43,329 nucleotides of DNA from Zhongshania sp. GTDB lineage: Bacteria > Pseudomonadota > Gammaproteobacteria > Pseudomonadales > Spongiibacteraceae. Where the stretch lies: assembly GCA_018066965.1 (NCBI GenBank), contig JAGPVP010000031.1, forward strand, positions 1 to 43,329. The letters run 5' to 3'. A program made the position numbers and the translations under genes. The notes beneath the pieces are model-generated. The model saw only the letters and a list, made by a program, of their open reading frames with translations. It ran no database searches and was not told where the DNA came from. This document shows positions 7,208 to 16,056 of this stretch, piece after piece (the stretch's first letter is position 1; each line of letters starts with the position of its first letter).

Positions 7208-9583
7208 TCAGCGCTCGGATTGCAAATTGCTGCAGGTTTCTGTCGCCATTGGCGAAGAATAGCGCTTGGTTTCCCAATAATAACGACCACCGCCCCATAT
7301 TTGATCTACCGCCATGCCCGACGCGCCCAAGTGAAACCGAATACTGCCGTGGTAGGCCGTAGACCAACACCCTGCACCCATTTGCTGAAACCGCGTGGTC
7401 ACTGCGGCGGCTGGATGGCCGTAGTGATTATTTCGCCCCGCCGAAAACACCACCTGCTCTGGCGATACCGCCTTAATAAACACCTTACTAGACGAGGTAT
7501 TACTGCCGTGGTGCGGAGCGATTAGTAAAGCTGCCGACAGGGCTTGATCGTTATTTATTAATTGCTGCTCACGCGTTGATTCAATATCTCCAGTGAGCAG
7601 CATCGACGCACCGCCTGCGGTAATTCGCAATACACATGACGCGTTATTACCTGACAACTCCTCAACCACACTGGCCGTTAAAAACTCAAAATGCACACCA
7701 TCCCAATCCCACTGGCTGGGTTTATGACAAGACACTGCAGCGCGGCGCAAGGCCGCCACCGTTTCGCCAAGCCGCAAGTCACTAACCTCGACCTCATCTA
7801 ACAAAGCCGGAGCGGCGCCGGCGTGATCACGATCCGCGTGACTCACCACCAACATAGCCAATTTACCGACACCAAAGCTGCGCAATGCGGGCAGTACCAC
7901 CGCATCTGCGGTGTTAAAACCGCTGCTAAAGTCTGGGCCAACATCGTACAACAAGGCCTTGGACGATGTTTGTACCAGCACCGACAAGCCCTGCCCCACA
8001 TCCAATACCGTCACCCATGCCGAAGCCCTATCTGGCCTAGGCGCTGGTGCCAAAAAAATTGCAAGCAAAGGCAGAATCGCCAACCACCTTGCCGGAAAGC
8101 CCCGTGGTAGTAGCAGCACTAAAATGGCAATACTGGCCAGCCCCAAACTCAGTGGCGCGACCGCCACATATACCTGCGGAAAAATATCAGCCGCCACCGC
8201 AAGGCCGTTTAGCAGTACATCTAATAATGCATCTGCTGCGCGCCAACTTAAGTTGGCCAAGGCTGGCGCCACGCCTAGCAATACCAAGCCGCAAAACAGC
8301 AGGGGTAAAATCAACAAGGTGACCAGAGGAATCGCTATTAAATTCAAGGGGAAACTAAGCGGATTTAAACCATAGCCCCACATCATCAATAACGGAATTA
8401 ATCCAAGCAGTACCACCCACTGCGAGCGAAATATCCCCGCTAATAGCTGATGGCTGGTTTTACTATTTGGTCGCCGCCCCTGAAACGCAAATAGCAGCAC
8501 GCCAACCGCCGCAAACGACAAGGTAAACCCAGCTCGATGTGGCGCCAATGGATCGATTATTAATACCAGTAACATCGCCGCAGCGTATGCCTGCCACGGA
8601 GAAATATTACGTCGCAGGACAAATCCGGTTAAGGCCACCACCGCCATAATTAATGCCCGCTGCGTAGGCACCGAAAACCCGGCTAAGGCGGCATAAACCA
8701 CCGCAAAACATAAAGCCATGCCAGCGCCAATGATTAAACTATTTATGCGCGGCAATAAAAGCCCTAGCACGCGCCCAAGCAACAGCCCCCACGCCAGCAC
8801 AATGCCAATGTGCATACCCGATATGGCCATGAGATGGCTGGTGCCGGTGCGGGAAAAAATTTGCCACTGCTGACGCTCAATATCGCTGCGGTCTGCAAAC
8901 AGCAATGCTTTCATAATATTGCTATGACGATACGTATCTAAGCGGTCACCAATATGGGCAATAACTCGCTGCCGCACACGCGTAAATGACTGCGAATTTC
9001 CCGTACCTAAGTACACCACCTGCTCGGGGTTACGCACATAGCCACTAGCGGAATAGCCACTGGCAAACATCCAGCGGCCATAATCAAACGCCGCGGGAGA
9101 TTGATAACCGTGAGCCTGACGCAAACGCAGTGTGGCCTTGAAGACATTGCCAAGCTGAGGCGGCGAGTCTGCATACCAATTCAATTGAATCACACTGCGA
9201 TTCAATGTCGACGGGGAATGATCACAATATGGATGAGAAATATTTTCTACGCAGTTTAGTTCAAGTACCAGTGCGTCAAATCGATAATAGGTCGTAAAGC
9301 CTTCGCGCCGCTCTGGAACGGATTTAACTTCGGCTAGGGCAATAAAATCACTGCCGCTTATTACCTCGGGCAATAGCAGTGCCACTCGCCAATGCCCATA
9401 ACAACTGGCATAAGAAAGCGCAACCGCAAAAGCCAATACCGCACTACTAAGTCGCGAGCGCAGGCTTAAATGCAGCAACACGCTCAGGCAAAAGATTATC
9501 ACTAGCGTAAAATAGCTGGGCAACGCAGGCGAAAATGCGAGCGCTATAAAGCCAACTATCGCTGCCGTCATCCATGACAACAT
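7208..9583 (-). CDS. comEC: DNA internalization-related competence protein ComEC/Rec2
   Basis: 791 aa polytopic inner-membrane protein that imports single-stranded DNA in natural transformation. Order of parts: N-terminal hydrophobic helices, an OB-like periplasmic domain (about 80-190, with a Cys pair in ELNCVENISHPYCDH), the Competence membrane core starting at HLMAISGMHIGIVLAWG (about 251-267), and a C-terminal metallo-beta-lactamase-like domain with DVGQGLSVLV, SHADRDHAG, LLTGDIES and APHHGSNTSSS. The full MBL motif suggests the predicted nuclease part is intact. The ATG at 9583 has no strong ribosome site. Presence of comEC alone does not prove competence. Its position beside exbB and the lol genes matches the order I recall from Pseudomonas. 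Confidence 0.95.
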   Translation of the reverse strand: MLSWMTAAIVGFIALAFSPALPSYFTLVIIFCLSVLLHLSLRSRLSSAVLAFAVALSYASCYGHWRVALLLPEVISGSDFIALAEVKSVPERREGFTTYYRFDALVLELNCVENISHPYCDHSPSTLNRSVIQLNWYADSPPQLGNVFKATLRLRQAHGYQSPAAFDYGRWMFASGYSASGYVRNPEQVVYLGTGNSQSFTRVRQRVIAHIGDRLDTYRHSNIMKALLFADRSDIERQQWQIFSRTGTSHLMAISGMHIGIVLAWGLLLGRVLGLLLPRINSLIIGAGMALCFAVVYAALAGFSVPTQRALIMAVVALTGFVLRRNISPWQAYAAAMLLVLIIDPLAPHRAGFTLSFAAVGVLLFAFQGRRPNSKTSHQLLAGIFRSQWVVLLGLIPLLMMWGYGLNPLSFPLNLIAIPLVTLLILPLLFCGLVLLGVAPALANLSWRAADALLDVLLNGLAVAADIFPQVYVAVAPLSLGLASIAILVLLLPRGFPARWLAILPLLAIFLAPAPRPDRASAWVTVLDVGQGLSVLVQTSSKALLYDVGPDFSSGFNTADAVVLPALRSFGVGKLAMLVVSHADRDHAGAAPALLDEVEVSDLRLGETVAALRRAAVSCHKPSQWDWDGVHFEFLTASVVEELSGNNASCVLRITAGGASMLLTGDIESTREQQLINNDQALSAALLIAPHHGSNTSSSKVFIKAVSPEQVVFSAGRNNHYGHPAAAVTTRFQQMGAGCWSTAYHGSIRFHLGASGMAVDQIWGGGRYYWETKRYSSPMATETCSNLQSER

Positions 9584-9688
9584 GCTGGAGTACCCCGGTA
9601 GAACCGTGCATAATGGCGCCGCCCGTATATTACCGGTCTGCGGCTCGGTGATTTTTATCTGTCACAATCGTAAATTAGAATTGAGCGG

Positions 9689-10213
9689 ATGGCTCGTAAA
9701 CTCTTTAAACGTTGGCTTCCAACGCCCGAAAAAATGCGCGAGCACCCCTCGGTCCGTATTTTTGGCAGCCTGCTGCATGACCCTAATCTCTGGCACCTGA
9801 ATCGACGCTCGGTCACCTTGGCGTTTTTTCTTGGGCTGTTTATTGCTTTTGTGCCTATTCCAACCCAAATGCTGCTCGCTGCGTTAGCGGCCATTGTCTT
9901 TCGCGCTAATTTACCTATTTCGGTAATGCTGGTGTGGATTACCAACCCCATCACCATGCCCGCCATTTTTTACTTCACCTATAAACTGGGTGCTCTGGCG
10001 ATGGGAATTCCACCCAATTCATTCCACTTTGAATTGTCCTGGGCCTGGCTCGCCGAGGAGTTCACCTACCTCTGGCGACCGCTGGTGTTGGGCTGCTTTC
10101 TCACTGGCCTACTCTCTGGCCTTGTGGGCGCGGCAAGTATTCATATTCTTTGGCGCGTGCACGTGGTTCGGCGCTGGAAAAAACGCCAGCAATCTCGTTT
10201 AAGCAAAGACTAA
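9689..10213 (+). CDS. DUF2062 domain membrane protein
   Basis: 174 aa. It matches the DUF2062 family by its layout: a basic N-terminus (KLFKRWLPTPEKMREHPSVR), then membrane helices at about 45-75 (FFLGLFIAFVPIPTQMLLAALAAIVF) and 78-105, the conserved ITNPITMPAIFYFTYKLG stretch, and a last helix at about 130-158 followed by a basic tail (RRWKKRQQSR). The function of the family is not known. The stop codon overlaps the stop of the convergent lolE gene by four bases (10210-10213), so the two transcripts overlap end to end. It starts 105 bp from comEC and is divergent from it. Confidence 0.85.
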   Translation: MARKLFKRWLPTPEKMREHPSVRIFGSLLHDPNLWHLNRRSVTLAFFLGLFIAFVPIPTQMLLAALAAIVFRANLPISVMLVWITNPITMPAIFYFTYKLGALAMGIPPNSFHFELSWAWLAEEFTYLWRPLVLGCFLTGLLSGLVGAASIHILWRVHVVRRWKKRQQSRLSKD

Positions 10214-11439
10214 CTACTTCGCAGTGCCTCGGCTGGCGCCATTCTCGACGCTCGCCAAGCAGGATAAATCGTCGCCAACAAACTCATCGCATACGCCGTT
10301 GCACACACCATTAACACATCAGCAAGCCGCACATCCGACGGTAAATAATTAATTGGATAGACATCGCTCTGCAGTAATTTCAAACCAAATAGATGCTCTA
10401 TTCCCGCGACTAAATCACTTATTCCCAATGCGAGTAACACTCCCACAATTCCGCCCGCCGCAGCGCCTACCGCGCCGATAACAGCGCCGTAAGTTAGAAA
10501 AATACGCAATATATCGCCCTGACTTGCACCTTGGCTGCGCAAAATGCCAATGTCGGCACGCTTGTCGTTAACCACCATAACGAGGGTCGATACCACATTA
10601 AATACTGCGACAGCGACCACCGCTAACAGCATGATCACCACCAGCTTTCGCGACATTTGGATGGCGTGATACATATTGCCAAATTGCTGACTCCAGTCCT
10701 TTAACAAATAATCACGACCGTGTACCGATGCCAGCTCCCAGGCAATTTGCGGCGCGGCAAAGACATCGTCAACCGACACCCGCAGCGATACTGGCGGCGA
10801 CGCTGCAAACAAAGCGCGAGCTTGGTCGATATGCATTAGCATCAGCTGCTGATCTAACTCAGTACCGGTTGCCACTATCGCCGCCACATTCATTTGCACA
10901 AAGCGCACATTTTGCCGACCCTCAGCCTGCGGCACACCGAGTGTGACTCTATCACCGGTATCGAGCTTAAGCCGATCTGCCAGCGCTTTACCCAGAATGA
11001 GGTCCGATGAATTTGGTGTTAACAGATTGAGGTCGACGTATTCTTGAATACGAGACACCCGTTGTTCTGAACTAGGTTCTACGCCAAAAAACACACTGGG
11101 CTCAACCGCCCCACCCTTTATGAGCATGGCATTGCCCTGCACGAACGGTGCAGTGGCTAACACTCGGGGATGGCGCTCGACATCATCCTGCAACTGCTGC
11201 CAATCGCGTTCAGATGACGGCTGACTAGACCAAGGCTGAAAGGTTATATGCGGTACTAGCGCCAAAATACGATTGCGCATTTCGCGGTCAAAGCCATTCA
11301 TCACTGACAGCACCACGACCAACAAGGCAACGCCGAGAATTAAGCCGACCATTGATAGCCGCGATAAAAATGAAACTAACTGATTACCGGAGCGATCTGC
11401 ACTATAGCGAAAGCCAATATATGTCGCTAAAGAGCGCAT
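10210..11439 (-). CDS. lolE: Lipoprotein-releasing ABC transporter permease LolE (LolC/E family)
   Basis: 409 aa with the LolC/E plan: an N-terminal membrane helix (about 25-50, LSMVGLILGVALLVVVLSVMNGF), a large periplasmic MacB-type domain (about 50-265), then three helices of an FtsX domain (about 270-300, 320-345, 370-395), ending in YPAWRASRMAPAEALR. With LolC and LolD it extracts mature lipoproteins from the inner membrane and passes them to LolA. It is named LolE because it is the third gene of the set, as in E. coli; LolC and LolE are paralogous, so this assignment is by order only. Its ATG overlaps the lolD stop by one base (TAATG). Confidence 0.88.
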   Translation of the reverse strand: MRSLATYIGFRYSADRSGNQLVSFLSRLSMVGLILGVALLVVVLSVMNGFDREMRNRILALVPHITFQPWSSQPSSERDWQQLQDDVERHPRVLATAPFVQGNAMLIKGGAVEPSVFFGVEPSSEQRVSRIQEYVDLNLLTPNSSDLILGKALADRLKLDTGDRVTLGVPQAEGRQNVRFVQMNVAAIVATGTELDQQLMLMHIDQARALFAASPPVSLRVSVDDVFAAPQIAWELASVHGRDYLLKDWSQQFGNMYHAIQMSRKLVVIMLLAVVAVAVFNVVSTLVMVVNDKRADIGILRSQGASQGDILRIFLTYGAVIGAVGAAAGGIVGVLLALGISDLVAGIEHLFGLKLLQSDVYPINYLPSDVRLADVLMVCATAYAMSLLATIYPAWRASRMAPAEALRSS

Positions 11440-12170
11440 TACGCCGTTGCCTCGCGCAAGCTACCGTCTTGTAAATTGAGCACTCGGTCCATGCGCCCGG
11501 CCAAGGTTAAATCGTGGGTCACGATGACCAAGCTAATCGCCAATTCTTTATTTAGCTCTAATAACAGCGCCTGAACCGCTTCGGCATTTTCGCCATCTAA
11601 ATTGCCAGTTGGTTCATCTAATAATACGCAGGCAGGCTCATTAACCAAGGCCCTTGCAATGGCAACCCGCTGACGTTCGCCGCCAGAGAGTTGCGAAGGT
11701 CGATGGTTTAGACGATGCCCCAAGCCAACCCGATCCAATAATACCGCGGCACGCTCAAACGCTTTGGCTTTCTTCTCACCACCAATTAGCAAGGGCATGG
11801 CCGCATTTTCAAGGGCCGAAAATTCATTTAAAAGATGATGAAATTGATATACAAAACCCAACTCCCGATTGCGTAGGCGACTGCGATCACGATCGCTCAT
11901 TGCTGCAATATCGCAACCACGCACTAGCACTCGACCTTGGGATGGCACATCCAAGCCACCTAACATATGTAGCAAGGTGGTTTTTCCCGCACCCGATGGG
12001 CCAACAATAGAGATACGCTCACCGCTGCCAATATCTAAATCGATACCCTGCAAAATAGTGAGTTGCTCGGAACCTTGAGTATAAAATTTAGTTAATTTCC
12101 GACACGCCAACACTGAATCCTCAGGCACAGAATCGGCGGAAATTGAATCTAGTTTTACAGCGTTAGACAT
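11439..12170 (-). CDS. lolD: Lipoprotein-releasing ABC transporter ATPase LolD
   Basis: 243 aa ABC ATPase. Walker A is GPSGAGKTT, then the Q-loop region FVYQFHHLLNEFSALENAAMPL, signature LSGGERQR, Walker B ACVLLDEPTGNLD and switch VIVTHD. FVYQFHHLL with EFSALENA is typical of LolD and separates it from other MacB-like ATPases. It has about 20 extra residues before the usual start (KLDSISADSVPEDS), and no internal start with a better ribosome site is evident. It powers the LolCE permease pair encoded on either side, 14 bp after lolC. Confidence 0.95.
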   Translation of the reverse strand: MSNAVKLDSISADSVPEDSVLACRKLTKFYTQGSEQLTILQGIDLDIGSGERISIVGPSGAGKTTLLHMLGGLDVPSQGRVLVRGCDIAAMSDRDRSRLRNRELGFVYQFHHLLNEFSALENAAMPLLIGGEKKAKAFERAAVLLDRVGLGHRLNHRPSQLSGGERQRVAIARALVNEPACVLLDEPTGNLDGENAEAVQALLLELNKELAISLVIVTHDLTLAGRMDRVLNLQDGSLREATA

Positions 12171-12184
12171 AACAAGAATACTCT

Positions 12185-13432
12185 TTATTCATAGCGCAAG
12201 GCCTCGGCAGGCTGTACACGAGAGGCCTGCCACGCGGGATAAAGTGTCGCCAAAAGGCTCAATAACAAGGCGAATCCACTCACAACTGCCACATCCGACC
12301 ATTGTAAATACGAGGGTAAATGGGTAATAAAATACACGTCAGGATTAAAAATTTGCATGCCGCTTAGCTGTTCTAGCCACGCCACCACATCGCCAACCCG
12401 CATCGCTAAAGGCACGCCAATAAGCAAACCCAAGCACAGACCGATAATGCCTGTTGCCATGCCGTAAACCATAAAGGTCGCCATGATCGTTGCCGGAGTC
12501 GCGCCCATAGTGCGCAGCACCGCGATAGAGCCGCGCTTGCCCGATACCGCCATACTTAAAATGGACACAATATTAAAAGCCGCGATCAACACAATAAACA
12601 GCAATAGCAAACGCACCATTTGCTTTTCCATTTTCACCGCTTGAAAAAGACTACCTTGGCTGCTGCCCCAAGTCACCGCTACGCTTCCGTCGGGCATCAT
12701 AGCGGCAAGCTTGGGTAATAAATCCGGTGCGGCAAACATATCATCGAGCTGGATGCGTAAGCCCTCAACATCATCACCTAATTGGTAGAGCCGCTGTGCA
12801 TCGGCAATATGGATAAACGCACTTGTCGCGTCAAGTTGCGCACCGGCGCTAAACACGCCGCTAATCCGAAACTGTTTTTCGCGGGGAAATAATCCAAACG
12901 GCGTCACCGTCACTTTGGGCAAAATAACCGTAAGATCATCGCCGACATTCACCCCAAGCTGACGGGCTAGAATATCGCCAAGAATAATGTGGTACTCGCC
13001 AGCATCATCGCCGAGATACTGTCCTGCCACCATGTGTTCTGCTACCGCAGACACCGAACGCTCTTGCAGCGGTTCGATGCCATACAAAGCAACGCCACGA
13101 AGTCGTTTAGACGCAGACAACATGGCTTTCCCGCCGACATAAGGCGCCACGCCCTTCACCCCTTCACCGCCCCTGATTTGTTCGATGTATTGCCGCCATT
13201 CCGGCAAACGCTGCTGTGGGCCCTCAATATAACCATGGGGCACAACCGACAGGACACGCTGCTGTAATTCTCGCTCGAAGCCATTCATCACCGACATCAC
13301 CACAATCAGTGATACGGTGCCAATCAGCATACCGAGTAAGGAAAACCACGACACCAGCGACAGGAAACCGTCACTGCCCGAGGCGCGATGAAAGTAGCGA
13401 ATACCAATGCGTAAAAAAAGCGGAACTGCCAT
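12185..13432 (-). CDS. lolC: Lipoprotein-releasing ABC transporter permease LolC (LolC/E family)
   Basis: 415 aa, paralogous to the third gene of the operon and built alike: an N-terminal helix (about 28-50, FSLLGMLIGTVSLIVVMSVMNGF), a periplasmic domain (about 50-265) and an FtsX domain with three helices, ending in YPAWQASRVQPAEALRYE. In the E. coli system LolC carries the hook that recruits LolA, but I cannot assign the hook safely by eye. It is the first gene of lolC-lolD-lolE on the minus strand. No convincing Shine-Dalgarno precedes the ATG at 13432. The 138-bp gap to the divergent DAHP synthase gene should hold both promoters, but I could not fix either. Confidence 0.88.
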   Translation of the reverse strand: MAVPLFLRIGIRYFHRASGSDGFLSLVSWFSLLGMLIGTVSLIVVMSVMNGFERELQQRVLSVVPHGYIEGPQQRLPEWRQYIEQIRGGEGVKGVAPYVGGKAMLSASKRLRGVALYGIEPLQERSVSAVAEHMVAGQYLGDDAGEYHIILGDILARQLGVNVGDDLTVILPKVTVTPFGLFPREKQFRISGVFSAGAQLDATSAFIHIADAQRLYQLGDDVEGLRIQLDDMFAAPDLLPKLAAMMPDGSVAVTWGSSQGSLFQAVKMEKQMVRLLLLFIVLIAAFNIVSILSMAVSGKRGSIAVLRTMGATPATIMATFMVYGMATGIIGLCLGLLIGVPLAMRVGDVVAWLEQLSGMQIFNPDVYFITHLPSYLQWSDVAVVSGFALLLSLLATLYPAWQASRVQPAEALRYE

Positions 13433-13570
13433 AGTGATGAATACAAAAATCCAAGTTGTAAATCTGCGCCTATACTATCACTAGGAACTAAATTATTGCG
13501 CAGCGATCTTGACTATTATTCAGGTGCCTAAGTGCGAAGGAATAAGACCTATATTTACGAGGACGGTAAT

Positions 13571-14680
13571 ATGCTTTTAATTCTCCATCCCAATATCAAA
13601 GATACCGACCCTGCATATGTGAAAACCTTAGCTCATCTGCAGCAATTGTCAGGCGTCACCGTACAACACCACCAAGTGAGCGGCCAACAGCAGCAACTAC
13701 ATGAAATATACCTGCTCGGCAGCACTCACGCCCTCAGCATAGATGAAATAGAAGCACTACCTGCAGTAGAAAAGGTCATTCGAATCTCTGAGGAGTACCG
13801 CATTCTAGGCCGCCACAAAGACGTGCATCGCAAAACTGGATTTCATTATAAGGGCTTAAATTTCGATCAGGATTCCCTACATATTTTTGCCGGCTTATGC
13901 GCGGTGGACAATCCCAAACACGTCGAAGAAATGATGATTGCGCTAAAAGCCAACGGCCTCGAATGCACGCGTATGGGCGCTTACAAACCCCGCACCAATC
14001 CCTACGCCTTCCAGGGCCACGGCAAAGAATGCTTACCATGGGTGTTCGATCTCGCCGGCAAATACGGCATCAAAGTCATCGCCATGGAAGTCACCCACGA
14101 AAGTCATATGGAAGAAATTGATCAAGCCTTGCACGACGCCGGCAATCCCTGTGGCGTGATTATGCAGATTGGCACTAGAAACACCCAGAACTTCGAATTG
14201 CTAAAAGCCATCGGCAAACAAAGCGAATACCCCGCTCTACTAAAACGCGGTTTTGGCATTACCCTCAGTGAATCCTTAAACGCCGCCGAATATCTAGCCA
14301 GCGCAGGCAATAGCCAAGTGATATTTTGTCTGCGTGGCATGAAAAGCGAATTTGGCGCGCCCCACCGTAATATGGTCGATTTCGCCCAAGTGCCCACGGT
14401 TAAACGTCTGACAAGAATGCCAGTTTGTATTGACCCCTCCCACTCCGTGGGCAGCCGAGATGTGGCACCAGACGGCGTACTTGAACTCTGCCACGCTACC
14501 GCGCAGGGGGTTTTAGCCGGTGCCAATATGGTTTTGGTAGATTTTCATCCAGCGCCACAGAAAGCACTCGTCGATGGCCCGCAGGCACTAACGCTGAATG
14601 AGTTAGATTTGTTTATAAAAGATATGGAAATTGCGAGAAAGGCGTACCTGGCGCGAGTGGCAGTATGGCAGAACGCTTGA
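13571..14680 (+). CDS. Divergent class I-beta DAHP synthase family protein (3-deoxy-7-phosphoheptulonate synthase-like)
   Basis: 369 aa from an ATG with GAGGA eight bases upstream; an in-frame GTG at 13532 lacks a ribosome site. The first ~80 residues resemble the ferredoxin-like regulatory domain of Thermotoga-type DAHP synthases (ending EALPAVEKVIRISEEY). The barrel has AGLCAVD (C110, metal ligand), GAYKPRTNPYAFQGHG (K139-T142), QIGTRNTQNFELL, DPSHSVGSRD (H291) and VDFHPAPQKALVDG (D324, D335). Family enzymes join PEP and erythrose 4-phosphate as the first step of the shikimate pathway. Oddities are GLC for the usual GPC, Asp instead of Glu at the third metal ligand (D324), and CLRG where CERG is usual. 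It may be a true DAHP synthase or a paralogue with another aldose substrate. It is convergent with the nqr operon, and its stop codon lies inside an inverted repeat. Confidence 0.8.
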   Translation: MLLILHPNIKDTDPAYVKTLAHLQQLSGVTVQHHQVSGQQQQLHEIYLLGSTHALSIDEIEALPAVEKVIRISEEYRILGRHKDVHRKTGFHYKGLNFDQDSLHIFAGLCAVDNPKHVEEMMIALKANGLECTRMGAYKPRTNPYAFQGHGKECLPWVFDLAGKYGIKVIAMEVTHESHMEEIDQALHDAGNPCGVIMQIGTRNTQNFELLKAIGKQSEYPALLKRGFGITLSESLNAAEYLASAGNSQVIFCLRGMKSEFGAPHRNMVDFAQVPTVKRLTRMPVCIDPSHSVGSRDVAPDGVLELCHATAQGVLAGANMVLVDFHPAPQKALVDGPQALTLNELDLFIKDMEIARKAYLARVAVWQNA

Positions 14681-14769
14681 CGGAAAACGGGAGACGCTTT
14701 TATTCGCTACGCTCACCGTTCAGAGGCGAACGCTTGTCTTTGCTTAGCGTCTATCGTCTCCCGTCAAGC
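14675..14769. repeat. 95-bp imperfect inverted repeat, MITE/REP-like, between convergent genes
   Basis: The outer arms are GCTTGACGG (14675-14683) and CCGTCAAGC (14761-14769). Next come CGGGAGACG (14688-14696) pairing with CGTCTCCCG (14755-14763), and GACGCT pairing with AGCGTC (14746-14751). A further inner pair is TTCGC (14703-14707) with GCGAA (14726-14730). The left arm seems to hold a few extra bases relative to the right. It supplies the TGA stop of the DAHP synthase-like gene (14678-14680) and ends 11 bp before the nqrM stop codon. It could act as a two-way terminator or be a small non-autonomous mobile or REP-type element. No U-run follows either arm, and no second copy is seen in this window. 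Confidence 0.7.
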
Positions 14770-14780
14770 ATTAAGCGATA

Positions 14781-15020
14781 TCAGCTTGCGTCGTAAAACT
14801 TGGTGCTCGATTTATTCCGCGCAGCCGCTGCTGCATCGTTTTCTTCTGTGCATTTCTTAGGATCATTACCGCATAAATCACAGACATAATTAGGATCACT
14901 GAGAGCAGCACCCACACCACCGCAGGAGCCCGCGATGGGCTTGCGGCCCATCAGTACACCGATAGACATTGCGCCCACAATAAAGAGCATCACAACGATT
15001 GCTGCAAAAATAGTAGCCAT
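14781..15020 (-). CDS. nqrM: Na+-NQR maturation factor NqrM (DUF539)
   Basis: 79 aa. One N-terminal membrane helix (about 3-23) is followed by GRKPIAGSCGG and a C-X2-C...C cluster (VCDLCGNDPKKC), giving four cysteines in all. This matches NqrM, a small membrane protein needed to assemble the iron centre of Na+-NQR. The ATG at 15020 is chosen because AGGAGA lies 7 bases upstream; a reading from 15050 would add ten residues without a ribosome site. It follows apbE by one base and is the last gene of the nqr operon. Confidence 0.93.
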   Translation of the reverse strand: MATIFAAIVVMLFIVGAMSIGVLMGRKPIAGSCGGVGAALSDPNYVCDLCGNDPKKCTEENDAAAAARNKSSTKFYDAS

Positions 15021-15021
15021 A

Positions 15022-16056
15022 TTACTTCTCCTGTTCCAAATATGGAGCAAACGACGAGCTATAACGACTGCTAAACCCGTTCTCAGTCTTCTCTATTAGG
15101 TAAACGGGAATATCTAATTGTTCCGCCAGCTCTAAGGTTTTATCACCACCAAGTACCGTAAACGCGGTCGCCATCGCGTCTGCGAAAGCGCAAGACGGAT
15201 CTAATACCGTTACTGAGGCGAGATTATGAGTAATCGGCCGACCAGTACGAGGGTCTATAGTATGCGAATAACGCACGCCATTTTCTTCAAAGTAATTACG
15301 GTAATCCCCCGAGGTCGCCACACCGATATTGCCGAGCAAGATCGGGGTGGTTTTATCGACTTCTAAATCGGGGCTTTCAACACCAATACGCCACTGATCT
15401 CCGCGAGGGCTCAAACCTGCAACGCGCATTTCACCGCCAATCTCGACCAAATAATCAGTGCTACCCAAAGACTCTAGCCACAATGCCACCGCATCCACAC
15501 CGTAACCTTTGGCTACCGCTGACAGATCGATACGCAATGGCGCGCCCTTTTTGAGCTTATGATCAGCCATATCCAGTTCAATACGGCCAAAACCTACTTC
15601 TTCTAAAGCTTTTTTAACCGCAGCGTCGTCGGGTGAGCCATCGTGCTTCTCTGGCCCAAACCCCCAAAGATCGACCAACGGCCCCACCGTAACATCAAAT
15701 GCACCGTTGCTCAGCCAACTCACTTCTACCGACAGCACTAAAATATCGAATAGCATCGGGGTCAGCTGACGCCACTCGCCAGCGGGCATCCTATTTAGCT
15801 GGCTAAGTTCCGAGTCAGGAATATAGGTAGAGGCAATTTGATTAAACGCCCCAAGGCGCTTATCTAAGGCTTCTTTTAAAGACGCTTCGGTCCAGTCACC
15901 CGGATTACGCAGGGTAATATGGTACGTCGTTCCCATCGTCATACCGCTAAGGCGCAGAAATTCCTGCGGCGCGGGAGAACAAGCACTCAGAAACAATAAA
16001 AGCAGCACAAAGGCTGCTTTTATTTTGTACTGCGAGAACTTACCCACCGAAGTCAT
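15022..16056 (-). CDS. apbE: FAD:protein FMN transferase ApbE (lipoprotein)
   Basis: 344 aa from ATG 16056. It has a lipoprotein signal (hydrophobic [11 protein letters not shown], lipidated Cys at about residue 26), so the enzyme is exported and membrane-anchored. The ApbE fold is seen in MGTTYHITL, the flavin-binding [37 protein letters not shown] and the C-terminal [12 protein letters not shown] with the Mg-binding Asp. It transfers FMN from FAD onto Thr of NqrB and NqrC, whose genes are in the same operon. The start is uncertain: a GTG at 16083 with a weak GGAAGA gives nine more residues. The gene overlaps the end of nqrF. The bases just before the ATG read CCTCCTT, the opposite of a ribosome site, because they are nqrF codons. 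Confidence 0.92.
   Translation of the reverse strand: MTSVGKFSQYKIKAAFVLLLLFLSACSPAPQEFLRLSGMTMGTTYHITLRNPGDWTEASLKEALDKRLGAFNQIASTYIPDSELSQLNRMPAGEWRQLTPMLFDILVLSVEVSWLSNGAFDVTVGPLVDLWGFGPEKHDGSPDDAAVKKALEEVGFGRIELDMADHKLKKGAPLRIDLSAVAKGYGVDAVALWLESLGSTDYLVEIGGEMRVAGLSPRGDQWRIGVESPDLEVDKTTPILLGNIGVATSGDYRNYFEENGVRYSHTIDPRTGRPITHNLASVTVLDPSCAFADAMATAFTVLGGDKTLELAEQLDIPVYLIEKTENGFSSRYSSSFAPYLEQEK

Noticed and set aside
13433..13570. TATACT (13471-13476) and TTGACT (13509-13514) as promoter boxes between lolC and the DAHP synthase-like gene
   Set aside because: Neither has a partner box at acceptable spacing on either strand.
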